Source of the DNA: Psychroserpens sp. SPM9
GTDB lineage: Bacteria > Bacteroidota > Bacteroidia > Flavobacteriales > Flavobacteriaceae
Length of the DNA: 64,000 nucleotides
Direction: 5' to 3'
NCBI RefSeq assembly: GCF_025153525.1
Contig: NZ_JANZNR010000003.1
Location: 62,001-126,000 of the forward strand
The notes beneath the pieces were generated by a model that saw only the letters and a list, made by a program, of their open reading frames with translations, had not been told where the DNA came from and made no database searches. Each line of letters opens with the position of its first letter. Positions within the stretch are counted from its first letter, which is position 1. Below, piece by piece: positions 17,130 to 25,383 of the stretch. The position numbers were made by a program, and so were the translations under genes.

Positions 17130-17498
17130 CTATAATAGTTTAGGAATATAGATAACCAAAGCAGCTATAGCAGCCGAAATTGCTGCAATAAAAACAGCGC
17201 CAGCGGCAATATCTTTTATTTTACCAATAGCTTCATGTCTGTCTGGATGCACAAAATCTGAAATGTATTCAATGGCGGTGTTGATGCCTTCTAAGCTCAT
17301 CACCAAACCTATAAAAGCAATTTGAAAGAGCCATTCGGTCGTAGAAATGTTAAAATAAAACCCAGCAATAGTCACAGCAATAGCACAAAACACTTGAATT
17401 TTTATACTCGCTTCGGTTTTGATTAAATACACAGCACCTTTAAAAGCATAACCTATACTTTTAAGTCTGTTGACTAAAAACGATTCTTTTTTTGACAT
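17130..17498 (-). CDS. dgkA: Diacylglycerol kinase family protein (122 aa)
   Basis: This is a small integral membrane kinase of the DgkA family, which phosphorylates diacylglycerol or undecaprenol. A cytoplasmic N-terminal amphipathic segment (RLKSIGYAFKGAVYLIKTEAS) is followed by three membrane helices. Between helices lies the active-site signature SLEGINTAIEYISDFV with the conserved Glu residues and Asn, and later KDIAAGAVFIAAI. The length of about 120 residues is standard. Lipid versus undecaprenol specificity is not visible. It lies between tpx and ftsK on the minus strand, an arrangement common in this family of bacteria. Confidence 0.93.
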   Translation of the reverse strand: MSKKESFLVNRLKSIGYAFKGAVYLIKTEASIKIQVFCAIAVTIAGFYFNISTTEWLFQIAFIGLVMSLEGINTAIEYISDFVHPDRHEAIGKIKDIAAGAVFIAAISAAIAALVIYIPKLL

Positions 17499-17524
17499 TA
17501 ACTATAAAAATAACGACACTTTTA

Positions 17525-17559
17525 CTAATTCAAAGCTTTTAAAGCTGCTTTGTAATTGC
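17525..17559 (-). pseudogene. Decayed duplicate of the tpx 3' end
   Basis: On the minus strand this segment encodes NYKAALKALN followed by a TAG stop, almost the same as the true Tpx end (NYKAALDALN, TAA) that finishes 41 bases upstream at 17566. Over the first 33 aligned bases 29 match. It has no start codon and follows the intact stop directly, so it is a leftover tail of a second tpx copy or of a replaced allele. Confidence 0.75.
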
Positions 17560-17565
17560 TTAATA

Positions 17566-18066
17566 TTAATTCAAAGCATCTAACGCTGCTTTGTAATTAG
17601 GCTCATCAGCAATTTCAGGGACTTGTTCCGTGTAAACGACTTTGCCTTCAGCATTGATGATAATTACACATCTGGATAATAAGGCTTCAAAAGCACCATC
17701 TGTAAAATCTAATCCGTATGATTTTCCGAAGTTACCATCTCTAAAATCAGATAAACTAATAACATTATCTAAACCTTCCGCACCACAAAAACGAGCCATT
17801 GCAAAGGGTAAGTCTCTCGAAATACAAAGGACTTTAGTATTGTCTAAATTGCTGGCTGCTTTGTTGAATTCTCTTATAGACTGAGCGCAGGTTCCTGTGT
17901 CTACGCTTGGAAATACGTTTAAAACCAGGTTATGTCCTGCATAATCATTAAACGATTTTATGGATAAATCGGTTGCTGTAAGTTTAAAATCTGGAGCAGA
18001 AGTTCCTATTGAAGGTAATGTTCCTGATGTATGTACTGTGTCTCCACCTAATGTAACTGTTGCCAT
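17566..18066 (-). CDS. tpx: Thiol peroxidase Tpx (166 aa)
   Basis: Tpx is an atypical 2-Cys peroxiredoxin that reduces hydrogen peroxide and alkyl hydroperoxides with thioredoxin. It starts MATVTLGGDTVHTSGTLP, followed by the Tpx signature NVFPSVDTGTCAQSIREFN with the peroxidatic Cys, and KVLCISRDLPFAMARFC with the resolving Cys. YGLDFTDGAFEALLSRCVI is also typical. The 166 residues match the family. It is on the minus strand and divergent from the flavodoxin-like gene at 18214. A decayed copy of its last ten codons lies immediately downstream. Confidence 0.95.
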   Translation of the reverse strand: MATVTLGGDTVHTSGTLPSIGTSAPDFKLTATDLSIKSFNDYAGHNLVLNVFPSVDTGTCAQSIREFNKAASNLDNTKVLCISRDLPFAMARFCGAEGLDNVISLSDFRDGNFGKSYGLDFTDGAFEALLSRCVIIINAEGKVVYTEQVPEIADEPNYKAALDALN

Positions 18067-18213
18067 GTTTTTTTAATTTTTATGAATGTTAAAATTAAGG
18101 ATTATTTGAGTCTTAAAGGCAAGGTCGAGATATTATTTTGCAATAGTTTAACAGATGAATTTTGATAAAAGAAACAGTAATGCTTACATTATTGACATTA
18201 AATCTTTAAAGCT

Positions 18214-18924
18214 ATGAGTCATTCACATTTTTCAGAATTAAAAGCAGTATTTGTAAACTGTACATTAAAAAAATCACCTCGCCAAAGTCATACCAAAGGC
18301 TTGATGGATGTATCAATCAATATTATGAAAAAAGAAGGGGTTGCTGTTGATGAGCTACGACTTGTTGACCATGAGGTCGCTTTTGGAGTTTATCCTGATA
18401 TGACCGAATATGGCTATGAGTCTGATGAATGGCCAGATCTGTTCAAACGTATATTTGAAGCCGATATTTTAGTTGTAGGAACGCCCATCTGGTTAGGCGA
18501 ACGGTCTTCTGTAGCGACTCAGTTGATTGAACGTTTGTACGCCATGAGCGGAAAGCAAAATGACAAAGGACAGTATTTGTTTTATGGAAAAGTGGGCGGC
18601 TGTATTATTACTGGTAATGAAGATGGTGTTAAACACTGTGCTATGGGCATTCTATATGCTCTGCAACATGTTGGGTATTCCATTCCGCCTCAAGCCGATT
18701 GTGGCTGGATAGGTGAGGTTGGACCTGGACCAAGCTATTTAGATGAAGCGTCTAATGCTAAAGCGAACGACTTTACTAATAGAAATACGACATTTATGAC
18801 TTATAATCTCATGCATTTAGCGCAAATGCTGAAAGATAATAAAGGGTATCCTGCATTGGGGAATTCTAGAAAAGAATGGGATAACGGCAAGCGATGGCGT
18901 TTTGAAAATCCAGAGTACAGATAA
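18214..18924 (+). CDS. Flavodoxin-like NAD(P)H-dependent oxidoreductase (236 aa)
   Basis: The fold is that of FMN reductases and NAD(P)H quinone reductases. The N-terminal strand and phosphate loop read AVFVNCTLKKSPRQSHTKGL, then ADILVVGTPIWLGERSSVAT (isoalloxazine loop), and a third flavin-contacting stretch around GGCIITGNEDGVKHCAM. It is cytoplasmic and soluble. The C-terminal extension (YPALGNSRKEWDNGKRWRF) is a feature of this subgroup. The physiological substrate is unknown. It is divergent from tpx, which suggests but does not prove a role in redox stress. It ends directly against the stop codon of the convergent PAP2 gene with no bases between. Confidence 0.85.
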   Translation: MSHSHFSELKAVFVNCTLKKSPRQSHTKGLMDVSINIMKKEGVAVDELRLVDHEVAFGVYPDMTEYGYESDEWPDLFKRIFEADILVVGTPIWLGERSSVATQLIERLYAMSGKQNDKGQYLFYGKVGGCIITGNEDGVKHCAMGILYALQHVGYSIPPQADCGWIGEVGPGPSYLDEASNAKANDFTNRNTTFMTYNLMHLAQMLKDNKGYPALGNSRKEWDNGKRWRFENPEYR

Positions 18925-19776
18925 TTAAAAGGTGCCTACAATGCCTATTTGATTCGGACTAAATCTTAAATTCCAGGAAATCTGTTTCTTTTTCTTCGGA
19001 TACTCATAAGCTTTTTCAGCATTGAGATAATTGTCAATACAATCTACAACGATAATACTTAAGGCAGCACTGAATGTAATATCGGTGAGCCAATGCGCAT
19101 CGTCAATCAATCTTGAAATAGGTGGAATAGCACCTACAGTATAAATGCCTGCTTTTACCCACGGATTCTCAAATTGTTTAGCAACTGCATGAGCCATAGT
19201 GATAGATAACACTGTATGTCCAGACGGAAATGAACGGTATGTAGCTTCGCCAGAAAACGGATTAAATGTATAATTATCAAAGCCTGATCCTGGACGTGCT
19301 CTACCTATTGCCGATTTGCTAATCGATTGAATTAATCCTGTTGTTATTGAGGATGAGATGATGAGTACACTCGTTTTTCTAACCTTTTCATTTTTTGTGA
19401 GTAAACCAAAGGTATACAAGCCAGCATTGGCCATGAAATAGTTTTGTGGACTCCCAAAATACCAGCCAAAATCTCGTAATATTTTAGGGAAATCTTCTCT
19501 GTTGTTTTGTGAAAAGTCACGAATTGGTTCGTCTATTAAACTTAGAGTTGCGGTTCCTGCGATTAAAATTCCTAATTTTCCAAAATCGTCACCTTTCCAT
19601 TGTACAGGTCGTGATAAGGAGTGAGCAACGCTCTTAACAGTGTATTTAGAATCGTGCTTTAATAAGGACCATATTGATAACGAATCTTGATTTGTACTGG
19701 CATCCAGACTTTGAGCAATCAAAGGTGTTGCAGTACATAAAAAAATGAAAGGTAAAATTAAAACTCTAAAAATCAA
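18925..19776 (-). CDS. PAP2-family phosphatase (283 aa)
   Basis: This membrane-associated phosphatase is of the type that dephosphorylates phosphatidic acid, phosphatidylglycerophosphate or undecaprenyl pyrophosphate. A signal peptide (1-22, ending LIAQS) is followed by all three PAP2 signatures: KSAIGRARP (KX6RP), FPSGHT (PSGH), and SRLIDDAHWLTD (SRX5HX3D), so the site is complete. Hydrophobic segments flank them. The protein is likely periplasmic or outer-membrane facing, as for flavobacterial PAP2 proteins with a signal peptide. It lies 6 bp downstream of pheT on the same strand, with no terminator seen between, so probably co-transcribed. Confidence 0.92.
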   Translation of the reverse strand: MIFRVLILPFIFLCTATPLIAQSLDASTNQDSLSIWSLLKHDSKYTVKSVAHSLSRPVQWKGDDFGKLGILIAGTATLSLIDEPIRDFSQNNREDFPKILRDFGWYFGSPQNYFMANAGLYTFGLLTKNEKVRKTSVLIISSSITTGLIQSISKSAIGRARPGSGFDNYTFNPFSGEATYRSFPSGHTVLSITMAHAVAKQFENPWVKAGIYTVGAIPPISRLIDDAHWLTDITFSAALSIIVVDCIDNYLNAEKAYEYPKKKKQISWNLRFSPNQIGIVGTF

Positions 19777-19782
19777 TCGTAT

Positions 19783-22209
19783 TTATCTTAGTTCGGCACC
19801 AAGCTGTTTTTCAAAATTAGCTTGAAGCTTAGTCATTATTTTATCGATTTGTTTATCGGTTAATGTTTTGTGCTCGTCCTGAATAGTAAAACTAACCGCA
19901 TAACTCTTTTTGCCTTTAGGAAGGTTTTTTCCTTGATACACATCAAATAAGTCTACATCTTTTAGCAATTGCTTTTCGGTTTGCATGGCTATTTTATCGA
20001 TATCTTCAAACTTGATAGCTTCGTCTAACAATAGTGCAAAGTCACGACGAACTTCTGGGTATTTAGGAATGCCTTTAAACTTAATGTCATTGTGCTTTGC
20101 CATATCTAAAACATTATCCCAATTGAAATCAGCAAACAAAACTTCTTGTGAAATCCCAAAGTGTTTCAGAATCTTTTTACTCACGATACCAAAATCTACT
20201 AGTTTAGTTTTTCCTAAAGACAAGCTGATACCTTCACTAAAAACATCATTTTTAATAGGAGAGACCTTATATCTCGATAAGCCTAAACGTTTTAAGGTTG
20301 CATTAACAATTCCTTTTAAATAAAAGAAATCACTTTGTTGTACTTGTGTATTCCAGCGTTGCGAACTTTTGTTTCCAGTAATTAAAACCGATAAATGCTT
20401 ATATTCTTCACGTTGCTCATTAAAGCTGTGATAGGTTTTTCCAAATTCATATAATTTGAGACTATCACGTTTTCTATTAATATTATAGCTCACAGCTTCT
20501 AAACCAGAAAACAATAAGCTTTGGCGCATCACACTTAAGTCGTTGCTAAGCGGATTTAACATCACTACATTGTGTTCTTCTTTTAATTGCTCGCTTAATT
20601 CAATATATTTTGGTGTGGTTAACGAATTGGATAATATCTCGTAAAAACCTTGAGACGCTAACTGATTTCCTATCACATTTTGAAGTCTGTAATCTTCAAA
20701 TTTTGAGGTATTAGAAATAGAAGCGTTTAACTTTTCAGTGGTATTAATATTATTGTAACCATAAACACGTAACACTTCTTCAATCACATCAGCTTCACGT
20801 TGTACATCGTTTCTATAAGCAGGAACGGTAAGCCCTAGTCCAGCTTCAGTTACGTTATTAACTTTAATGTCTAAAGATGTTAAAATACTTTTAATGGTTT
20901 CTTTCGGAATTTCTTCTCCAATAAGTTTTCTGGCATTGTCGAAACTTAAACGGACTTGAAAATCTTCTATTTTTTTCGGATAAAAATCCATTACATCACT
21001 TGAGATTTCACCACCAGCTATATCAAGAATCATAAGAGCTGCACGTTTAAGCGCATAGTCTGTAATATTTGGATCAATACCTCTTTCAAACCTAAAAGAC
21101 GCATCAGTATTGAGTCCGTGACGTTTGGCTGTTTTTCTGATACTCACCGGATTGAAATACGCACTTTCTAAAAAGATGCTTGTTGTGCCTTCAGAAACAC
21201 CAGAATGAATGCCTCCAAAAACACCAGCGATACACATCGGCTTTTCGCCATCGCAAATCATCAAATCTTCGGCATGTAATTCACGTTCAACACCATCAAG
21301 AGTCGTGAACTTTGTGCCTTTAGTAAGTGTTTTAACAATAACCTTGTTTTCAGAGATTTTAGCAGCATCAAAGGCGTGTAACGGCTGACCTAGCTCATGC
21401 AATACATAATTGGTAATATCGACTATGTTGTTGATAGGCGCTAAACCAATAGCTTTAAGTCGGTGTTGCAACCAAGCAGGAGATGCTTCAACTTTGAGTC
21501 CGCTAATAGTCACACCACAATATCGAGGTGCTAAGTCGTAATTTTTAACATCGATATCAATTTTTAATGGTCGGCTATCCACATGAAATGAACTAACCGA
21601 AGGTGTAATCAACTCCGTGTTGATGTCTTTTTGTAATAAACCCGCTTTTAAATCGCGCGCAACACCATAATGGCTCATGGCATCTGCTCGGTTTGGTGTA
21701 AGACCGATTTCAAAAACCTGATCATTTTCAATGTCAAATATCGTTGCAGCAGGCGTTCCTGCTTTAAGATTCTTGTCTAAAACTAGAATACCATCATGAG
21801 ATTTTCCAAGACCAAGTTCGTCTTCGGCACAAATCATTCCGTGGCTTTCTTCACCTCTAATTTTTCCTTTTTTGATTTTCCAAGCTTCGCCAGTTTCTGT
21901 ATATAATGTAGTGCCTATAGTGGCTACAGGAACTTTTTGTCCGGCAGCAACATTAGGAGCGCCACAAACAATTTGCAACGGATCGCCAGAACCTATATCG
22001 ACTGTCGTAACTTTTAATCGGTCTGCATTTGGATGCTGAGCACAGGTTAGGACTTCGCCAACAACTATGCCTTCTAGACCTCCTTTTACAGATTGGTAAG
22101 TTTCAATGCCTTCAATTTCTAATCCTAAATCGGTTAATAATTCGCCTGTTTTTTCTGCAGGCCAATCGGTTTTTAAAAATTGTTTTAACCAGTTATATGA
22201 TATTTTCAT
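19783..22209 (-). CDS. pheT: Phenylalanyl-tRNA synthetase beta subunit (808 aa)
   Basis: PheT forms the alpha2-beta2 enzyme that charges tRNA-Phe. It starts MKISYNWLKQFLKTDW, followed by the tRNA-binding (EMAP-like) domain (about 40-155; GIVVGEVLTCAQHPNADRLK). The B3/B4 editing domain comes next (about 220-390; GVFGGIHSGVSEGTTSIFLE; TDASFRFERGIDP), then B5 (about 405-480), the catalytic-like B6/B7 region, and the C-terminal anticodon-binding FDX-ACB domain (about 715-808; FKGIPKYPEVRRDFALLLDE). Full length for the family. pheS is not in this window, so the two subunits are unlinked or separated. A promoter and a perfect 16-bp palindrome precede it. Confidence 0.97.
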   Translation of the reverse strand: MKISYNWLKQFLKTDWPAEKTGELLTDLGLEIEGIETYQSVKGGLEGIVVGEVLTCAQHPNADRLKVTTVDIGSGDPLQIVCGAPNVAAGQKVPVATIGTTLYTETGEAWKIKKGKIRGEESHGMICAEDELGLGKSHDGILVLDKNLKAGTPAATIFDIENDQVFEIGLTPNRADAMSHYGVARDLKAGLLQKDINTELITPSVSSFHVDSRPLKIDIDVKNYDLAPRYCGVTISGLKVEASPAWLQHRLKAIGLAPINNIVDITNYVLHELGQPLHAFDAAKISENKVIVKTLTKGTKFTTLDGVERELHAEDLMICDGEKPMCIAGVFGGIHSGVSEGTTSIFLESAYFNPVSIRKTAKRHGLNTDASFRFERGIDPNITDYALKRAALMILDIAGGEISSDVMDFYPKKIEDFQVRLSFDNARKLIGEEIPKETIKSILTSLDIKVNNVTEAGLGLTVPAYRNDVQREADVIEEVLRVYGYNNINTTEKLNASISNTSKFEDYRLQNVIGNQLASQGFYEILSNSLTTPKYIELSEQLKEEHNVVMLNPLSNDLSVMRQSLLFSGLEAVSYNINRKRDSLKLYEFGKTYHSFNEQREEYKHLSVLITGNKSSQRWNTQVQQSDFFYLKGIVNATLKRLGLSRYKVSPIKNDVFSEGISLSLGKTKLVDFGIVSKKILKHFGISQEVLFADFNWDNVLDMAKHNDIKFKGIPKYPEVRRDFALLLDEAIKFEDIDKIAMQTEKQLLKDVDLFDVYQGKNLPKGKKSYAVSFTIQDEHKTLTDKQIDKIMTKLQANFEKQLGAELR

Positions 22210-22217
22210 CGTCTTGT

Positions 22218-22233
22218 TTTGTCAATTGACAAA
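22218..22233. promoter_or_regulatory. 16-bp perfect palindrome overlapping the pheT -7 element
   Basis: TTTGTCAATTGACAAA is its own reverse complement and covers the last bases of the predicted -7 box (22230-22237) and the expected transcription start, just 9 bases before the pheT ATG. This is a classic operator position, though the sequence could also arise by chance in AT-rich DNA. Confidence 0.5.
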
Positions 22234-22256
22234 GATAATAATACTAATAATTTCAA
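22230..22256 (-). promoter_or_regulatory. Putative pheT promoter
   Basis: The minus strand has TTG (22256-22254), a 16-base spacer and TATCTTTG (22237-22230), matching the Bacteroidota TTG...TAnnTTTG pattern with a spacer slightly short of the usual 17-23. The ATG lies 20 bases downstream of the -7 box. Confidence 0.5.
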
Positions 22257-22407
22257 GCTGTGCATTTGCATAAAAATTCAGGGAATCTTTTATTTTTCTT
22301 CGGAAGTATAAAATTTCCACAAAATGAGTTATTATGAAACAAAGTGCAGACCTTGTTTGTAAGAATTATATCTTTGTCGGGACTACATTTATTTAAATAG
22401 GAAAATT

Positions 22408-23625
22408 ATGATGCGAAAACTGTTTGTAATATTAGTTTTAGGGATGCTGTTTAGCTGTAATATGAATCGTCCTGAAGCCCTGAAAGAAGGGGTTTGGAGA
22501 GCAGAATTACAACTTACAGAACAAGACGTATTACCGTTTAATTTTGAAGTGACCTCTCGTGATGCACTTAAAATTTTCAACGCCGATGAAGTTATCATGG
22601 TAACAGATATTAATTATTCTAATGATTCAATAGTGATTAAAGCGCCTGTTTTTGAAGGTTATATCAAAGCAGCAGTAAAAGATGGTGCTTTGCAAGGCCA
22701 TTTTATTAAAGAAAGTTTAGATCGTGTGGTTCCTTTTTCTGCGGAATTTGGTACTAAAACCCGTTTTGATGTCAATTCAGAAACAGCTAAAGCAAATGTA
22801 GCTGGCAATTGGGAGACTGTTTTTAGTCCGGATGCTGAAGGTGATACTTATATTGCTAAAGGAATTTTTGAGCAAAAGGGAACCAAAGTGACAGGGACTT
22901 TTAGAACCACAACAGGTGATTATCGTTATCTGGAAGGTGTTATGGATGGCAGTACCATGAAATTATCAACGTTTGATGGCGCACATGCTTTTTTGTTTAC
23001 TGCGGAAGTGACCGATAGCACTATGAATGGCATGTTTTACTCAGGAAATCATTGGAAAGAACCATTTGTAGCTCAACGAAATGAACACTACGAATTGCCT
23101 GATGCCAACGAATTAACTTTTTTAAATGAAGGATATGATAGTTTAGAATTTACTTTTCCAGATGCTCATGGTAATCCAGTGTCACTGTCTGATGCACAGT
23201 TTAAAAACAAAGTGGTGGTGGTTCAAATTATGGGAACCTGGTGTCCTAATTGTTTGGATGAAAGTAAATACTATTCTGAATTTTATAATCATAATTCAGA
23301 TAAAGATATAGCATTTGTGGCTTTAGCCTTTGAATATGCAAAAACGGAAGCCAAAGCCTTTGAAAGTATCAAGCGATTGCAAAATGATGTAGGGATAAAA
23401 TATCCAATTTTATTAGCTCAATATGGTACGTCCAGTAAAGTTGAAGCGCAAAAGAAATTACCTATGTTAAATCACGTGTTGTCGTATCCAACATCTATAT
23501 TTATTGATAAAACAGGGAAAGTGCGTAAAATTCATACCGGATTTAACGGTCCGGCAACAGGAGAAAAATTCATAGCATTTAAAAGAGAATTTCAAGAGTT
23601 TATAGATGCACTTTTAGCTGAGTAA
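22408..23625 (+). CDS. TlpA-like thioredoxin-fold lipoprotein (405 aa)
   Basis: The signal MMRKLFVILVLGMLFSCN ends in a lipobox Cys at about residue 17, so it is a periplasm-facing lipoprotein. Residues 20-230 form a beta-rich domain (GNWETVFSPDAEGDTYIAKG, VTGTFRTTTGDYRYLEG) that is usual in flavobacterial TlpA proteins. From about 250 to 405 comes a thioredoxin fold with the redox motif GTWCPNCLDES (Cys279 and Cys282), VVVVQIMG before it and the cis-Pro region VLSYPTSIFIDKTGKVRKI. It is a reductase or isomerase of periplasmic disulfides; the electron partner is not seen here. Two ATG codons lie in tandem at 22408 and 22411. It ends 10 bp from the convergent marC-like gene. Confidence 0.88.
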   Translation: MMRKLFVILVLGMLFSCNMNRPEALKEGVWRAELQLTEQDVLPFNFEVTSRDALKIFNADEVIMVTDINYSNDSIVIKAPVFEGYIKAAVKDGALQGHFIKESLDRVVPFSAEFGTKTRFDVNSETAKANVAGNWETVFSPDAEGDTYIAKGIFEQKGTKVTGTFRTTTGDYRYLEGVMDGSTMKLSTFDGAHAFLFTAEVTDSTMNGMFYSGNHWKEPFVAQRNEHYELPDANELTFLNEGYDSLEFTFPDAHGNPVSLSDAQFKNKVVVVQIMGTWCPNCLDESKYYSEFYNHNSDKDIAFVALAFEYAKTEAKAFESIKRLQNDVGIKYPILLAQYGTSSKVEAQKKLPMLNHVLSYPTSIFIDKTGKVRKIHTGFNGPATGEKFIAFKREFQEFIDALLAE

Positions 23626-23635
23626 ACTATAAGAC

Positions 23636-24244
23636 TTAGGTGAAAAAAAAGTCTTTTACACCAGTTAAAATACTTTGAATAGCATAAGATGCCAGTATTA
23701 GTCCCATGACTTTACTAATGACTGTAATCCCGTAATCTCCAATTTTTTTCTGAACAAAATTAGCCGCAAGTAATAGAAGGCAAGTTATGGTGATCACGAA
23801 CAATACTAATAAAGTAGTTATGATTTGTTGTTGTATGGAGTAAATATGATTGTCGGTCATTAACACTACAGCCATAATCGCTCCTGGTGAGGCTATCGAC
23901 GGAATGGCGACTGGAAATATAGTAACGTGTTTATAGTCTTTTATGGAGTGTTTTTCGTTTTCAGGTTTTCCGTCTCCAAAAATCATTGTTAAAGCAAATA
24001 GAAATAAAATGACACCTCCCGAAATTTGAAAAGCATCGAGAGAAACTTCCATACCTTCTAGAATTAATTGTCCGATAAGTATAAAAAATAACAAAATAAA
24101 AAAGGCGATTACTGAAGCGCGAATAGCAATTTTTACTTTATGTTTTTTGTCAAATTGCTTTGTTGCTTCTAAGTATACAGGAACCGAGCCTAAGGGATCT
24201 ATAACAGCAATTAAAAAAAATATTGAGGTAATAAGTTCTATCAT
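23636..24244 (-). CDS. MarC family membrane protein (202 aa)
   Basis: An integral inner-membrane protein with six predicted helices. The N-terminal FFLIAVIDPLGSVPVYLEAT and the later FPVAIPSIASPGAIMAVVLM are the two repeats typical of the MarC/UPF0056 (NAAT) family, and the region LDAFQISGGVILFLFALTMI is equally typical. The 202 residues match the family. Homologues are called amino-acid transporters or multiple-antibiotic-resistance proteins, but the substrate of most members is unproven. It lies convergent to the TlpA-like gene. Confidence 0.92.
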   Translation of the reverse strand: MIELITSIFFLIAVIDPLGSVPVYLEATKQFDKKHKVKIAIRASVIAFFILLFFILIGQLILEGMEVSLDAFQISGGVILFLFALTMIFGDGKPENEKHSIKDYKHVTIFPVAIPSIASPGAIMAVVLMTDNHIYSIQQQIITTLLVLFVITITCLLLLAANFVQKKIGDYGITVISKVMGLILASYAIQSILTGVKDFFFT

Positions 24245-24314
24245 AAAAAAGTCTAAAAATCAATTAAGCCTTAATATAGTATATCAAGGCTTAATATGAT
24301 AAAATACAGAAAAA

Positions 24315-24791
24315 TTATTTCAAACTATTTTGAATAAGGCGTTCCCATTTGTGTAGGACGTCTAATTCGCCATCGAGTTGAAAATCGCTTTCCTGATTGT
24401 AAATTTCAATAGCCTCATGGGCTTTTGAATGATGTTTTGGATTTAAAATTAATTGCAGTTTTGCGATTTGTTCAGACTTGTTTTGAGGACTGGCCTTTTT
24501 TGATTTTAAAATGCCACAACTGGTAAATTCATTAAGATCAAAATGTTGAGCAATAATGTTAGAGTTGTCTTTTTTGTAAAAGAACAAGCGCTTCGTTTCA
24601 GAATCCATTCCTATGGCGAAATTTCTAAAAACATCATATTCAGAAAGTGTAGCGTGATGCTGGTTGGTTAATGTTTTTAAAGCTTTTAAAAGGTTTTTTT
24701 CTTTTTTCTTTTGCTGTTGTTGTATTAGTGCGACAGGAGCCACAACGAGTAACAACAATACGGCTGATGTTATTGTTATTCCTAAATTCAT
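24315..24791 (-). CDS. Hypothetical membrane-anchored protein (158 aa)
   Basis: One N-terminal membrane helix (about residues 4-23, ITITSAVLLLLVVAPVAL) is followed by a strongly basic stretch (QQQQKKKEKNLLKALK), which places the remaining 130 residues in the cytoplasm. That part has mixed alpha/beta character (FAIGMDSETKRLFFYKKDN, AKLQLILNPKHHSKAHEAIE). I do not recognise the family. It is separated by 70 bp from the MarC-like gene and by 101 bp from the next gene upstream. Confidence 0.7.
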   Translation of the reverse strand: MNLGITITSAVLLLLVVAPVALIQQQQKKKEKNLLKALKTLTNQHHATLSEYDVFRNFAIGMDSETKRLFFYKKDNSNIIAQHFDLNEFTSCGILKSKKASPQNKSEQIAKLQLILNPKHHSKAHEAIEIYNQESDFQLDGELDVLHKWERLIQNSLK

Positions 24792-24892
24792 TTTTTAAAA
24801 TTTTAAAATTATAGTATTCTTATTCTGGCATTGTGTAATTACAATGCTTGGGTAGTTTTTGTCATTAAATGACAGTTAATAAGGAAGTAAGA

Positions 24893-25261
24893 TTACCAGA
24901 ATGTATGAAAAGGAAATATAATATCAGTACTTAAAAAACTCAAAAACAGTTGTCTTGAGTATTGCTTGTATTTGTTGCGTTTTATTAAGGTTTGATGCTT
25001 ATTGATATAAGATTTGATATCTGCATCATTAAGTTCTTTAGCATATACAGGTGTTACAATGTGCTGTACATGTGAAGCTATTCTCTCAAACGAATCGTTT
25101 GTGTGAAGATAACTAGTTGGTTTCACAGATGAATGCTCAATAGTATGCTTAGAGACTTCAAAATGCGAGGTCTCATTTAAGCTAATCGTATTGCTTGGGT
25201 AAGCTGTAAAAAAGCAGCTAGCAAATACAAAAGTTAAAAATGTTGTGAGCATAGTTTTCAT
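24893..25261 (-). CDS. Hypothetical exported protein (122 aa)
   Basis: A signal peptide (MKTMLTTFLTFVFASCFFTAYP) is followed by a His- and Ser-rich polar region (SHFEVSKHTIEHSSVKPTS) and a basic stretch (INKHQTLIKRNKYKQYSRQ), ending in an aromatic/hydrophobic tail (LFLSFLSTDIIFPFHTFW). No known domain. The minus-strand bases 25272-25265 read TAGCTTTG, a good -7 box, but only 3 bases before the ATG, so the start or the promoter call is uncertain. Confidence 0.6.
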   Translation of the reverse strand: MKTMLTTFLTFVFASCFFTAYPSNTISLNETSHFEVSKHTIEHSSVKPTSYLHTNDSFERIASHVQHIVTPVYAKELNDADIKSYINKHQTLIKRNKYKQYSRQLFLSFLSTDIIFPFHTFW

Positions 25262-25383
25262 GCTACAAAGCTAATCATTTTGAGTATTTGAAATGTTATT
25301 TTTATGATAAAAAACATCTACATGAAATTTGCCTTCAAAAGTGTTTTTTAATAGAAAATCAAGGGTGTCGTATCGATTGGAAA

